Assembly (NCBI GenBank): GCA_025354605.1
Contig: JANXMN010000272.1
Span: forward strand, 1 to 42,870
Direction: 5' to 3'
DNA length: 42,870 nt
DNA from: Hymenobacter sp.
GTDB taxonomy: Bacteria; Bacteroidota; Bacteroidia; Cytophagales; Hymenobacteraceae
A model generated the notes under the pieces. The model worked only from the letters and a program-made list of their open reading frames with translations, made no database searches and was not told where the DNA came from. The position numbers and the translations under genes were made by a program. Shown one piece after another: positions 8,634 to 16,776 of the stretch (positions are counted from its first letter, which is position 1; the number at the start of each line of letters is the position of its first letter).

Positions 8634-9084
8634 GGCGGCGAGGAGTAGCGGGGCCGCGCATCCGGCGCGTGGCCCCGGAGTATTCGACGCCCGTGCCTGG
8701 CCAGCCTTACAGTGCAGCGGTTCGCAAAGTCGACAGCCGCCGAAAAAAAACGTCCTGCCCATCCGGCGTACTCGCAGGGAAGCATATCTGCCGCACAGGG
8801 TAATCAAGAGACTTATTCCTGAATTAAAAAAAATGGTTAAGTCTGGCGGTCATGCTGAGCTTGTCGAAGCATCTCTACCGCAGCAGTAATCTAATCGACT
8901 CAACCCAACGAAGCGGTAGATATGCTTCGACAAGCTCAGCATGACGTTCTATTTCGCAGTTGCTAATTCTGGGATACAAAAACAAAAAACATAAGCCTAT
9001 TGTAAGGACGAGTTCGGTGGAGCGTCAGGCGGAGTGTGGTCTCCGCCGAAGGGCCGCTGGTTGTTCCCTTAGCTACTCGTCGCC
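8634..9084. other. Divergent intergenic region with hairpin repeat
   Basis: About 450 bases between the divergent DUF2652 gene and the small secreted-protein gene. It contains the second hairpin repeat (8849-8945). No supported gene or RNA. Confidence 0.6.
8849..8945. repeat. REP-like hairpin repeat, copy 2
   Basis: Arms 8849-8881 and 8913-8945, 33 bases each with a single mismatch (TAGATATG against the usual TAGAGATG). The 31-base loop shares GTAAT and CAACGAA-like words with copy 3. Sequence otherwise equals copy 1. Confidence 0.9.
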
Positions 9085-9549
9085 ATGCATGTTGCCCGCG
9101 TTCTTTGCCGCCTTTTCCCCCTTGCTGCGGCCTTGTTGCTGCTGCCCGCCGGCCCGGCAGTGGCTGGCAAGTGCTGTGCCGCCACCGATACCCTGCTCCC
9201 CGAGGCCCATGCCCGCCGCCTGGCGCTGTCCGCTATGTTCGATGCGCCGTGGATGTTCATGAACCCGGTCACTGGCCACTTGCCCAAGCGGAGTGGCAGT
9301 CGGCAGTTCGATTACATGTTCGAACACCACTTCTGGCTGACGGGCGGCGTGCAGGTATTACCCACCGGCCTGCTTTTTACTCCCGAAACCAGCGCCGCCG
9401 ACCGCTCATCGTTTTCGCAGGCCAGAATTGGGGTGGGCTACATGCTTTCGGCCAAGCTGCGGGCCATCAGCAACTGGAACGCCGGGCTGGGCCGCTACAA
9501 CGTGTCGCCCGGCAACCAGTTCACGGTGGGCATTGCCGTGCGGTATTAA
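9085..9549 (+). CDS. Small secreted protein, possible outer-membrane strand protein
   Basis: A 154-residue protein with a clear signal peptide (LFPLAAALLLLPAGPAVAG) and a CC pair just after cleavage. The C-terminal part alternates polar and hydrophobic residues (ARIGVGYMLSAKLRAISNWN, FTVGIAVRY) and ends in Tyr, as in outer-membrane barrels, but the protein is too short for a full barrel unless it multimerises. I do not recognise the family. It precedes the cytochrome b / molybdoenzyme pair by about 90 bases. Confidence 0.6.
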   Translation: MHVARVLCRLFPLAAALLLLPAGPAVAGKCCAATDTLLPEAHARRLALSAMFDAPWMFMNPVTGHLPKRSGSRQFDYMFEHHFWLTGGVQVLPTGLLFTPETSAADRSSFSQARIGVGYMLSAKLRAISNWNAGLGRYNVSPGNQFTVGIAVRY

Positions 9550-9642
9550 GAAATTTCTTTCTTGCTTAAGAATATTGCTGTTGCCTGAAAGCACGTATTT
9601 TATTTGCATACATTGTACCGAACGTTTCACCACATCGAGCCC

Positions 9643-10371
9643 ATGAAAGTCGTCGTCGAAAAGCACCCGCTGGCCATCCGCTGGTTTCACTGGGTCAACT
9701 TCCCCGTGCTCAGCCTCATGATTTGGAGCGGGCTCTGGATTTACTGGGCCAACGACGTGTACCGCCTCGGCTGGGGCAGCACCACGCTGCTCAAGTTCTT
9801 TCCCGATTCGTTCAACCAAGCCTTGAGCCTCGACCACAAGCTGGGGCAGGGCATGAGCTGGCACTTCGTGCTGATGTGGGCGTTCTTCCTGAATGGGTTG
9901 CTGTACGTGCTGTTTACCATTTTCTCGGGCGAGTGGCGCTACCTGCTGCCCACCCGGCACTCGTTTAAAGAAGCCATCCAGGTCACGCTCTACGACTTGG
10001 GCATCAGCAAAGTGCACCCACCGGTGCGCAAGTTCAACGGGGCCCAGCAAATTGCCTACACGTCGGTGGTGCTCATGGGGTTGGGCTCGGTACTCACGGG
10101 GCTGGCCATCTACAAGCCCACGCAATTCAGCTGGCTCACGATGCTGCTTGGCGGCTACGAGTTCGCGCGCATCCTGCATTTTGCGCTTACTATCGGTTAC
10201 GTGCTGTTTTTTCTGGTGCACATCGCGCAGGTGGTGCGGGCCGGCTGGAACAATTTCCGGGCGATGGTGGCTGGCTTCGAGATTGAGGAAGTGAACCCCG
10301 CCACCCACGAAATCGTGGCCGGCCCCACCGCCCTGCCCGCCGCCGATGCCTCGCTCGCCCCTCGTCCCTGA
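9643..10371 (+). CDS. Cytochrome b561/Ni-hydrogenase-type membrane cytochrome b
   Basis: A 242-residue integral membrane protein. EKHPLAIRWFHWVNFPVLSL with a His in the first helix, further helix histidines (HKLGQGMSWHF, RILHFALTIGY, FLVHIAQVV) and four to five hydrophobic segments match the di-haem cytochrome b561/hydrogenase-cytochrome-b family. Start at ATG 9643; an in-frame TTG upstream adds non-family residues. It lies 24 bases before the YedY-like gene, so it is the likely quinol-to-molybdoenzyme electron link, an arrangement comparable with MsrPQ but with a different cytochrome type. Confidence 0.85.
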   Translation: MKVVVEKHPLAIRWFHWVNFPVLSLMIWSGLWIYWANDVYRLGWGSTTLLKFFPDSFNQALSLDHKLGQGMSWHFVLMWAFFLNGLLYVLFTIFSGEWRYLLPTRHSFKEAIQVTLYDLGISKVHPPVRKFNGAQQIAYTSVVLMGLGSVLTGLAIYKPTQFSWLTMLLGGYEFARILHFALTIGYVLFFLVHIAQVVRAGWNNFRAMVAGFEIEEVNPATHEIVAGPTALPAADASLAPRP

Positions 10372-10395
10372 TTTTTCGCCCGCCACCTCGCCCGT

Positions 10396-11277
10396 ATGAC
10401 CAACAATACGCAACCTCCGCACACCTCCGACCCCGCCGCCGCTGCGGCGGCCGGGGCCGCCGAAGCATCCCGAGCCTCGCAGGCAGCCGAAACCGCCGCG
10501 CTACAGGCCGCCGCCAGCCGGTCGCGCCGCTCATTTCTCATTACCGGCGTGCTGGGCGCCGCCGGTATTTTTGGCTGGCGCTGGCTGGCCAATGCCCCGG
10601 CCGTGGACGGTATTCCCGGCCCGTTGCGCAAGGTGCTCGAATTCAACGCCGACCTCACCAACGGCTACTATAAAAACACCCGCCTGGCCCCGGAATTCGC
10701 CAAAAGCCGCGCGCAAAAAATCCGCTTCAACGGCGACGTGGGCCTCGGCGACGAGTTCGACCCAATGGCCTGGCGGCTGCGGGTGCAGGGCTACGCGCCG
10801 GCCGGCGGCCCGGCCCGCACCCAGGAGTTCACCTTCGACCAAATCAAGGCCCTGCCCCGCACCGAGATGACCACCGAGTTCAAGTGCGTGGAGGGCTGGA
10901 GTACCATCGTGAGCTGGGCCGGCGTGCGCCTGTCCGACTTTCTGAAGCAGTACCCACTGGCCACCCGCTCGGGCCAGGCCATCGCCGACCCTAACCAGCC
11001 TCCGGCCGACGTGGCCAAGTACGTGGGCATGCACACCCCCGACGAAGCCTACTTCGTGGGCCTGGAAATGGAAAGCGCCCTGCACCCGCAAACGTTGCTC
11101 TGCTACGAGATGAACGGCGCGCCCCTGACCCTGGAGCATGGCGCTCCGCTGCGACTCGTGACGCCGCTCAAGTACGGCATCAAGCAAATCAAGCGCATCG
11201 GCACCATTGCCTTCACCGACGCCCGCCCTGATGACTACTGGGCCAAGCTGGGCTACGACTGGCACGCCGGGCACTAG
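10396..11277 (+). CDS. YedY/MsrP-like molybdopterin-dependent oxidoreductase
   Basis: A 293-residue sulfite-oxidase-family molybdoenzyme. After an Ala-rich N-terminus a twin-arginine-like signal (SRSRRSFLITG, about residue 41) precedes a hydrophobic stretch. The catalytic domain has the molybdenum-ligating Cys164 in TTEFKCVEGWSTIVSWAG and the C-terminal block HGAPLRLVTPLKYGIKQIK. Export folded through Tat is expected. Paired with a membrane cytochrome b it should be a quinol-linked periplasmic reductase. The substrate may be methionine sulfoxide, as for MsrP, or another S- or N-oxide; sequence alone does not decide. Confidence 0.87.
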   Translation: MTNNTQPPHTSDPAAAAAAGAAEASRASQAAETAALQAAASRSRRSFLITGVLGAAGIFGWRWLANAPAVDGIPGPLRKVLEFNADLTNGYYKNTRLAPEFAKSRAQKIRFNGDVGLGDEFDPMAWRLRVQGYAPAGGPARTQEFTFDQIKALPRTEMTTEFKCVEGWSTIVSWAGVRLSDFLKQYPLATRSGQAIADPNQPPADVAKYVGMHTPDEAYFVGLEMESALHPQTLLCYEMNGAPLTLEHGAPLRLVTPLKYGIKQIKRIGTIAFTDARPDDYWAKLGYDWHAGH

Positions 11278-11477
11278 GCGTGGGCGGAAAAATGCAGCGA
11301 CACCGGTTTGGATAAGACGGTGATTTTGTCGGCCACGCCGTAGTGCGCGGCGGCCTGCGCGGCAATCTGCCGGGCCGGGAGGGCCGGCGCGGCCGTGGGC
11401 GGGTGCTAAATATGGCCCAAGGCGGCGGGCGGGGCGGGCTCGGCCGTTGCCCGCCCCGCGCCGCAGATGGTATGCAT
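11274..11477 (-). pseudogene. Possible small gene interrupted by an in-frame TAG
   Basis: From an ATG at 11477 one frame reads MHTICGAGRATAEPAPPAAL, meets a TAG, then continues as ARQIAAQAAAHYGVADKITV and ends with TAG at 11274-11276. The second half looks like real protein sequence and its stop overlaps the stop of the convergent YedY-like gene. I do not recognise a family. It may be a decayed gene or chance. Confidence 0.3.
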
Positions 11478-11541
11478 GGGGGAAGGGAGCTAAAGGGAAA
11501 CGGACTGTTAGCGGGCTATCAGCCAAGAAGAGCATGGCGAA

Positions 11542-12186
11542 TCAGAACCCGATGATGACGTTCAGGCCCACCTGCCCGCTTTTGAAGGTCTGAGCGCCCA
11601 GGCCGTCTACCGTGCCGGAGCGGCTGGCGGTTTCAAATTCGGTTTCCAGGCCCAAGCTGAAGCCCTTCAGCGGCAGGGTGTAGCCCAGGCCGCCCATCAG
11701 CGAGGTGCCCAGGGCGTATTGGTGGCGGTAGAAGTTCGTGGCCTCGTTGAAGCGCTTGGTGGTGAGCTGGCCGAAGCCCGCGCTGCCGCGTAGGTACAGA
11801 CCGCGGCCGAACTCTCGGCTCAGGCCGTAGTACTTGGCCGCTAGGGCCAGGTTGTAGTAGTTAAAGATGTAGTCGTCGCCGTGGTCGCCCGTGACCGGGG
11901 CCCCGAACGAGCCCGAAATGCGCGACCCGATGCCCAGGCCGCGCCAGGCTTCGGGAGCCACGTAAAAGCCAGCCAGGATGTTGTTGCCGGTACCGGCCTT
12001 GGCGCTGCCGCCAAGGGCCCGCGTGAGCTGGGCGCGGGTATCGCCAAAGTACAGGGTTTTGTTGAGGCCGAGGCCAATTTCGGCAAACACCGGCCGCTTG
12101 CTGGCGGCTTGCTGGGCGTGGGCGGCGGGAGCGGTGCCGAGAACGGCGGTGGCGGCTAGGGCGGTGGCAAAAAGCAAGGTTTTCAT
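11542..12186 (-). CDS. Outer-membrane beta-barrel protein
   Basis: A 214-residue protein with a signal peptide (MKTLLFATALAATAVLGTA, cut near AHAQQ). The mature part is a series of amphipathic strands with glycine turns (FAEIGLGLNKTLYFGDTRAQ, YYNLALAAKYYGLSREFGRG) and ends in Phe (GLNVIIGF), typical of 8-10-strand barrels in Bacteroidota. No specific substrate can be read. A GGGGACCTTTG promoter-like box lies about 40 bases upstream of the start. The upstream Crp/Fnr gene is on the same strand. Confidence 0.72.
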   Translation of the reverse strand: MKTLLFATALAATAVLGTAPAAHAQQAASKRPVFAEIGLGLNKTLYFGDTRAQLTRALGGSAKAGTGNNILAGFYVAPEAWRGLGIGSRISGSFGAPVTGDHGDDYIFNYYNLALAAKYYGLSREFGRGLYLRGSAGFGQLTTKRFNEATNFYRHQYALGTSLMGGLGYTLPLKGFSLGLETEFETASRSGTVDGLGAQTFKSGQVGLNVIIGF

Positions 12187-12227
12187 GGGGCCAGACGAAG
12201 CGGGATTGGTTCGGGGAAGCTTCGAAG

Positions 12228-12238
12228 CAAAGGTCCCC
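12228..12238 (-). promoter_or_regulatory. -7-like promoter box GGGGACCTTTG
   Basis: On the minus strand GGGGACCTTTG precedes the barrel gene by about 40 bases. It contains the nACCTTTG form of the Bacteroidota -7 box and matches 11 bases of the longer motif at 17747 and 25093. A CCTGG word lies upstream in all three. Confidence 0.4.
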
Positions 12239-12296
12239 GGCCGGCCAGGCAAAAACGATGACTTCGGTTAAGAAAACACTGGCTGTCCCCACCGCC

Positions 12297-12887
12297 TCAC
12301 CCCCGTGCCCGGATGCGGCTCAGGCTTTCAGGCTTCACCCCCAGGTAGGTGGCAATGAGCCGCTGCGACACGCGCTGCACCACCTGCGGCCGGTCGCGCA
12401 CGAGCTGCGCGTAGCGCTCGGCGGGCGTTTGGTTGAGGAGGGCCACGCCCCGTGCCCTGCTGCCCCGGTAGGCCTGCTCGGCCATGAGCCGGCCAAACCG
12501 CTCGAACACGGGCTGCTCGTCGTAGAGGCGGTAAAGGGCGTCGTGCGGAAACAGCCAAACCCGCGTAGGCTCCAGCGCCTGAATGTTCTGGGTCGACGGC
12601 TGCTGGTCCAGAAAACTGTCGTAATCGGCGTACCACTCGTTTTCGAAGAAAAACTGGCCGGTGCGCTCTTCGCCCTGCACATGGTAGAAGTAGCGTAGCG
12701 CGCCCGTTTCGATGTAGGTCGCCGCCCGGCACACCTCGCCCTCGCGCAGCAGGAATTCTTTTTTGGCGAGCTGCCGCGGCTGAATCAGCGTGTGCAAGGC
12801 CGTTAGGTTGGCGGCGGGAAGCCGCAGCAGCATGGTAAACTGCGCGGTGAGGGCCGCCGGAAAGGAAAACGCGGGGAAGGAATTCAT
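12297..12887 (-). CDS. Crp/Fnr family transcriptional regulator
   Basis: A 196-residue regulator. Residues about 25-120 form a cyclic-nucleotide-binding-type domain (FLLREGEVCRAATYIETGAL) and the C-terminus carries a helix-turn-helix (LIATYLGVKPESLSRIRARG) as in short Crp/Fnr proteins of Bacteroidota. No Fnr iron-sulfur cysteine cluster is visible. It lies divergently from the HlyD-like gene with a 315-base space. Ligand unknown. Confidence 0.88.
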   Translation of the reverse strand: MNSFPAFSFPAALTAQFTMLLRLPAANLTALHTLIQPRQLAKKEFLLREGEVCRAATYIETGALRYFYHVQGEERTGQFFFENEWYADYDSFLDQQPSTQNIQALEPTRVWLFPHDALYRLYDEQPVFERFGRLMAEQAYRGSRARGVALLNQTPAERYAQLVRDRPQVVQRVSQRLIATYLGVKPESLSRIRARG

Positions 12888-13202
12888 GGTACGGGCAATA
12901 AACTGCGGCCAAAAAAGCTTTCAGAAGTTGAATTTCACCCAATTTCTACAACAATAAAAGCCTGGCCCTGGTGGCTGCTGCGCCCCGGCCCAGAATATAC
13001 CTCCGGCAGCCTCCTTGACCGCAGCCGGTGCAAATGACCCATTGTAACCTCTGCCGGCGCAGCAGCCGGGCGTAGAATCACCTTCGGCCATGTGTAACAT
13101 CAAATTGTTAAATGGCGGGGGCGGCTGCAAGGTGTGAGCCTCTCAAACGTCTTCCCTCTTGAATGGCGGCATTGCCACCTGTTTCGCCCAAGCCTCCCAG
13201 CC
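12888..13202. other. Divergent intergenic region
   Basis: About 315 bases between the Crp/Fnr gene and the HlyD-like gene. It must hold both promoters, but I see no clear -7 box, RNA gene or long repeat. Confidence 0.5.
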
Positions 13203-13742
13203 ATGAAAACTTTTTTTACGCTCCTCGCAGCCTCACTGCTGCTCATTCTCACAGTATCCATTTGCCCAAAAATGCGCCCGAAGGCCACCCAGGAGCGCGC
13301 CCAGCTGACGGCGGCTCCGGCCCCGGCCGCCCCCACGGTGCGCTGGCTGGCACGTTCGGCCGAGGCGGGCCACGTCGCGGATGTGATGGTGTGGTCAAGT
13401 GGCCGCGTAGTGAAAGGGCAGCCGCTGGCCCGCCTCAGCATTCCGGTGAGCACGCCCGCGCTGCGGTTGGCCCAGCGGGCTTTCGCTAAAGCTGCCGCTG
13501 CCTACGAAGCCCAGCCGACTGCCGCACGCTATCGGGCGCTCGAACTGGCCCGCACTCAGCTGGCCGGAGTACCCCGGTTCGAGCGCGATGGCTACGTGCT
13601 GGCCCCCGCCACCGGCCGCCTCGTGCGCAGCCTGCTGGTGAATGGCCAGTACCTGCCCCGCGCGGGTACGGTGGCCATTATCGAGGTGCCGGCGCGGGCT
13701 GCTGCCAATTCGGCCGCGCCCGAAGTGGTGGCGCTGCGGTAA
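13203..13742 (+). CDS. Minimal HlyD-like (lipoyl/barrel-sandwich) periplasmic protein
   Basis: A 179-residue protein with an N-terminal signal or membrane anchor (MKTFFTLLAASLLLILTVS). Two half-lipoyl segments flank a helical pair. The first is about AGHVADVMVWSSGRVVKGQP. An Ala-rich helical hairpin of about 50 residues follows. The second is YVLAPATGRLVRSLLVNGQY followed by LPRAGTVAIIEV. This is the core layout of membrane-fusion proteins, yet it is half the usual length and lacks the beta-barrel and membrane-proximal domains. No transporter partner is adjacent. Its role is unknown; it could be a stand-alone adaptor. Confidence 0.6.
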   Translation: MKTFFTLLAASLLLILTVSICPKMRPKATQERAQLTAAPAPAAPTVRWLARSAEAGHVADVMVWSSGRVVKGQPLARLSIPVSTPALRLAQRAFAKAAAAYEAQPTAARYRALELARTQLAGVPRFERDGYVLAPATGRLVRSLLVNGQYLPRAGTVAIIEVPARAAANSAAPEVVALR

Positions 13743-13784
13743 AGGAAAATTCAAGCAAGACGATTAATACGTGGGTGCTCCGCC

Positions 13785-14066
13785 TCAGACCCCGACGTGA
13801 CCATGCCAGAAGCCCTCGAAAACTTCATCCGCGACTATCCGATAATCGTTTATCACCCCGTTGGCACCTGCAAAATGGGCCACGACGCCCTCCGGGTGCA
13901 CGGCATCGCCGGGCTGCGCGTCGCCGATGCCTCCATCATGCCCATCATTATCAACGGCAACAGCAACATCCCCACGATGGTCATCGGCGAGAAATGCGCC
14001 GCCATGATACTGCAGGAACTGGACGCCGCCGGAGTGGCCCAGGACGGCGCTGCGGCTGCGGAATAA
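13785..14066 (+). pseudogene. C-terminal remnant of a GMC-family oxidoreductase
   Basis: The frame reads IRDYPIIVYHPVGTCKMG, then LRVADASIMPIIINGNSNIP and TMVIGEKCAAMIL, which is the C-terminal substrate domain of GMC (choline/glucose dehydrogenase) flavoenzymes, including the active-site His (YHPVGTC) and Asn (GNSNIP). The FAD-binding N-terminal two thirds are missing: the bases just upstream belong to the HlyD-like gene. An in-frame GTG at 13797 and ATG at 13803 exist, but an 80-90-residue product could not bind FAD. It is best read as a deletion remnant, bounded on the right by the hairpin at 14156. Confidence 0.8.
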
Positions 14067-14524
14067 CGCAACCTGGGCCGTGGCCAAATGCATCAGCCGG
14101 GAGCCCAGAAACTGTGGCTTCTGAAAGGCGGCCAGGCAAGGTTTACTGACTGCGAGTGTCTTATTGTTAAAACGAAAACAGCCCCAAGCTACATCTTGGG
14201 GCTGTTTTCGTTTTAACAATAAGACACTAACAATATCTTTTACTAGCGGATTGGATAGTAGTGCCCGCAGCTCCCACCAAGGCGCCGCGGGGCTTATTTT
14301 TTATTTCTGATACAAAGATATTGGCGGGTCAGGCCCTAAAAATGCGGGCGGGCAAACCGTAATCAAACGGTAAATAACCCGCAACACCCGGCGCGGGCCG
14401 CCGGGGCCGGCCCGACGATGACTAATTTGCCTGAGCGCGTGAAAGGACTGCGAATCGGGGGCGTCTGACCACCCAGGCTGGCGCTGATAGGCCGGCCGTT
14501 CGCCTCAATTTACATTCCATTGCC
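14067..14524. other. Intergenic region with large hairpin
   Basis: About 460 bases between the GMC remnant and the hydrolase gene. It holds the 33-base-arm hairpin at 14156-14227. The rest shows no supported gene. Confidence 0.6.
14156..14227. terminator. Perfect 33-base-arm hairpin, probable bidirectional terminator
   Basis: Arms 14156-14188 and 14195-14227 are perfectly complementary around a 6-base loop (CTACAT). The inner stem CAGCCCCAAG/CTTGGGGCTG is followed on both strands by TTTTCGTTTT, giving an intrinsic-terminator shape in both directions. The A/T-rich outer arms make it far longer than a usual terminator, so a mobile-element origin is also possible. Confidence 0.7.
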
Positions 14525-15349
14525 ATGCCATCGATTAGCGTTGCCTTTCAGAATCAGCGCGGCGAGCCCCTGGCGGGGCGTCTCGACCTGCCTGCCGAGG
14601 GCGTTCCGGTTCGGGCGTACGCCATTTTTGCGCACTGCTTCACCTGCACCAAGGAATACAATGCCCCGGTGCACATCAGCCGGGCCTTGCAACAGCAGGG
14701 CTTGGCCGTGTTGCGGTTTGATTTCACGGGGCTGGGCCACAGCGAGGGCGACTTCGCCGACACCAACTTCTCGTCGATGGTGGCCGACCTGGCGGCAGCG
14801 GCCGACTACCTGGCCGCGCACTACGCCGCGCCGCAGCTGCTGGTTGGCCACTCCTGGGGCGGCACGGCGGTGGTGCGGGCCAGCCAGCAGCTGCCAGCGG
14901 TACGGGCGGTGGTCACGCTGGGCTCGCCGGCCTCGCCGGGCCACATCACCCACCACTTCACGGCGCAACTGGCCGAGATTCAGGCCGCGGGCAGTGCCAC
15001 GGTGAACGTGGGCGGGCGGCCCTTTCAAGTGAAACAGCAATTCGTGGACGACGCCCACGCGGCCAGCGTTCAGGCCACCAACCCGGGGGCCGGGCGCGCC
15101 CTGCTTATTTTGCACAGCCCGCAGGATGCCGTGGTGAACATCGACCAGGCCGCCCGGCTCTACGCCCAGGCTCAGCACCCCAAAAGCTTCATTACCCTCG
15201 ATGGGGCCGACCACCTGCTCAGCCGCAAGGCCGATGCCGAGTACGTGGGCCAGCTCATCGCCAGCTGGGCCAGCCGGTACCTGTCCGCGCCGGTGCCTGC
15301 CCCCGCAAACGGAATTTTGCCCGCAGTCACTGAGGAACAACGACCCTGA
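14525..15349 (+). CDS. Alpha/beta hydrolase (hydrolase half of the hydrolase-OsmC family)
   Basis: A 274-residue serine hydrolase-fold protein. FAHCFTCTKEYNAPVHISRA, VLRFDFTGLGHSEGDFADTN and the nucleophile elbow GHSWGG (Ser110), with acid Asp in HSPQDAVV and His in DGADHLL, complete the triad. The sequence closely follows the N-terminal half of bifunctional alpha/beta hydrolase-OsmC proteins, but the OsmC peroxidase domain is absent: the frame ends soon after the hydrolase and the next gene is a phospholipase-like protein. Substrate unknown. Start at ATG 14525 matches the family N-terminus (MPSISVAFQNQRGEPLAGRL). Confidence 0.88.
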   Translation: MPSISVAFQNQRGEPLAGRLDLPAEGVPVRAYAIFAHCFTCTKEYNAPVHISRALQQQGLAVLRFDFTGLGHSEGDFADTNFSSMVADLAAAADYLAAHYAAPQLLVGHSWGGTAVVRASQQLPAVRAVVTLGSPASPGHITHHFTAQLAEIQAAGSATVNVGGRPFQVKQQFVDDAHAASVQATNPGAGRALLILHSPQDAVVNIDQAARLYAQAQHPKSFITLDGADHLLSRKADAEYVGQLIASWASRYLSAPVPAPANGILPAVTEEQRP

Positions 15350-15390
15350 CCGCCGATAGATTTATGCCCCCTCTTTTTCGTTAGTTGATT

Positions 15391-16683
15391 ATGCCGCACC
15401 CGTACGTTTGGCGAAGATATTTGAGGAGGTTCCTGCTGCTGATTCTGCCGCTGAGTCTGCTGCTGCCGAGCCGGCCCGTCATGGCATATTCCGTGCTCAC
15501 GCATCAGGCTAATGTCGATTCGTGCTGGGCGCGCTGCCTGCAGCCGGCGCTGGAGGAGCGGTTTCCGGGGGCTACCGAGGGGCAGCTGCGCGAGGCCAAA
15601 GCATATGCCTACGGCGGGTCCATCATCCAGGACATGGGGTATTATCCGTTTGGCTCGGCGCTGTTCACCAACCTCACGCACTACGTGCGCTCCGGCGATT
15701 TCGTGCGCAACCTGCTCGAAATGGCCGCCACCCGCGACGAATACGCCTTTGCCCTCGGCGCGCTTTCGCACTACGCCGCCGACGTAGAAGGCCACGGCAC
15801 CGGCACCAACCGGGCCGTGCCGCTCATCTTCCCGGAGCTGGCGGCCAAGTTCGGCCCCGTCGTTACCTACCAGCAGGCCCCCGTGGAGCATTCCCGCGCC
15901 GAGTTTGCTTTCGATGTGGTGCAGCTGGCTTCCGGCCACTACCGCACCACCGCCTACCATTCCTTCATTGGCTTCAAGGTGCAGAAAGACGTGTTGGCGC
16001 GGGCCTTCTACAAAACGTACGGCCTGGAATTGAGCCAGATAATAGTGAACGTGGATTTGAGCATTGCCTCCTACCGCTTTGCCGTGCGCCGCCTGCTGCC
16101 GGCCGTAAGCCGGGCCGCTTGGCGGGCCAACCGCCACCAGATTCGGCGGGAGGTGCCGGGCGTGGCGCGCCGCGAAATGGTGTTCCGGGCCAGCATGCGC
16201 GAGTACCACACCGAGTACGGCACCGCCTACGAGCGGCCCGGCGTGCGGGCGCGGCTGCTGGCCGGGCTGCTGCGCGTGCTGCCCAAAGTGGGGCCGCTGC
16301 GGGCGCTGCGCTTCGTGACGCCCCCGCCCGAGGCCCAGCGGGTGTACCGGGCCAGCTTTGCCCGCACCACCACGCGCTACTGTACCTTGCTGCACAGCCA
16401 GGTGCGCGGCGGCCAGATGCTCTCCGGGGCCACGCTGCCCAACACCGACTTCGACACCGGCCACGACACCCGCTGCGGCGAGTACCCGCTGGCCGACCGC
16501 ACCTACGGCGAGTGGCTGCGCAAGCTGGCCAAAAACGACTTTGCCGCCCTAAGCGCGCCAATGAAGCAGAACCTGCTGGGTTTCTTTGGGGCGTCGGCCA
16601 CCGACTCAGCGGCCGTCCAAAGCCTGGGTCCGGATGACTGGCGGGAGACTCAGCAGGCCCTGGGGCGGCTGCGCGCGCAGTAG
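15391..16683 (+). CDS. Secreted zinc-dependent phospholipase C-like protein
   Basis: A 430-residue exported protein. After a signal sequence (RFLLLILPLSLLLPSRPVMA) it begins YSVLTHQANVDSCW, with the His near the mature N-terminus expected as a zinc ligand, and has FALGALSHYAADVEGHGTGT, the His/Asp-rich helix of the zinc-dependent phospholipase C family. It is larger than clostridial enzymes and has a long C-terminal part of unknown role. Start at ATG 15391; a TTG two codons upstream is less likely. It follows the hydrolase by about 40 bases, so both may act on lipids or esters. Confidence 0.82.
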   Translation: MPHPYVWRRYLRRFLLLILPLSLLLPSRPVMAYSVLTHQANVDSCWARCLQPALEERFPGATEGQLREAKAYAYGGSIIQDMGYYPFGSALFTNLTHYVRSGDFVRNLLEMAATRDEYAFALGALSHYAADVEGHGTGTNRAVPLIFPELAAKFGPVVTYQQAPVEHSRAEFAFDVVQLASGHYRTTAYHSFIGFKVQKDVLARAFYKTYGLELSQIIVNVDLSIASYRFAVRRLLPAVSRAAWRANRHQIRREVPGVARREMVFRASMREYHTEYGTAYERPGVRARLLAGLLRVLPKVGPLRALRFVTPPPEAQRVYRASFARTTTRYCTLLHSQVRGGQMLSGATLPNTDFDTGHDTRCGEYPLADRTYGEWLRKLAKNDFAALSAPMKQNLLGFFGASATDSAAVQSLGPDDWRETQQALGRLRAQ

Positions 16684-16776
16684 CGGGCCGCGCATTTTAT
16701 CCGGCAATAAGGGCGGTTTGTCCAGGGGCCGAGCTTTGGTTTCGGACTTGCTTTGCACAACCAATCAGTTCTTCTC

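Noticed and set aside
12921..13130. 69-codon minus-strand frame in the Crp/HlyD intergenic space
   Set aside because: Composition is unstructured and it overlaps the promoter region of both divergent genes.
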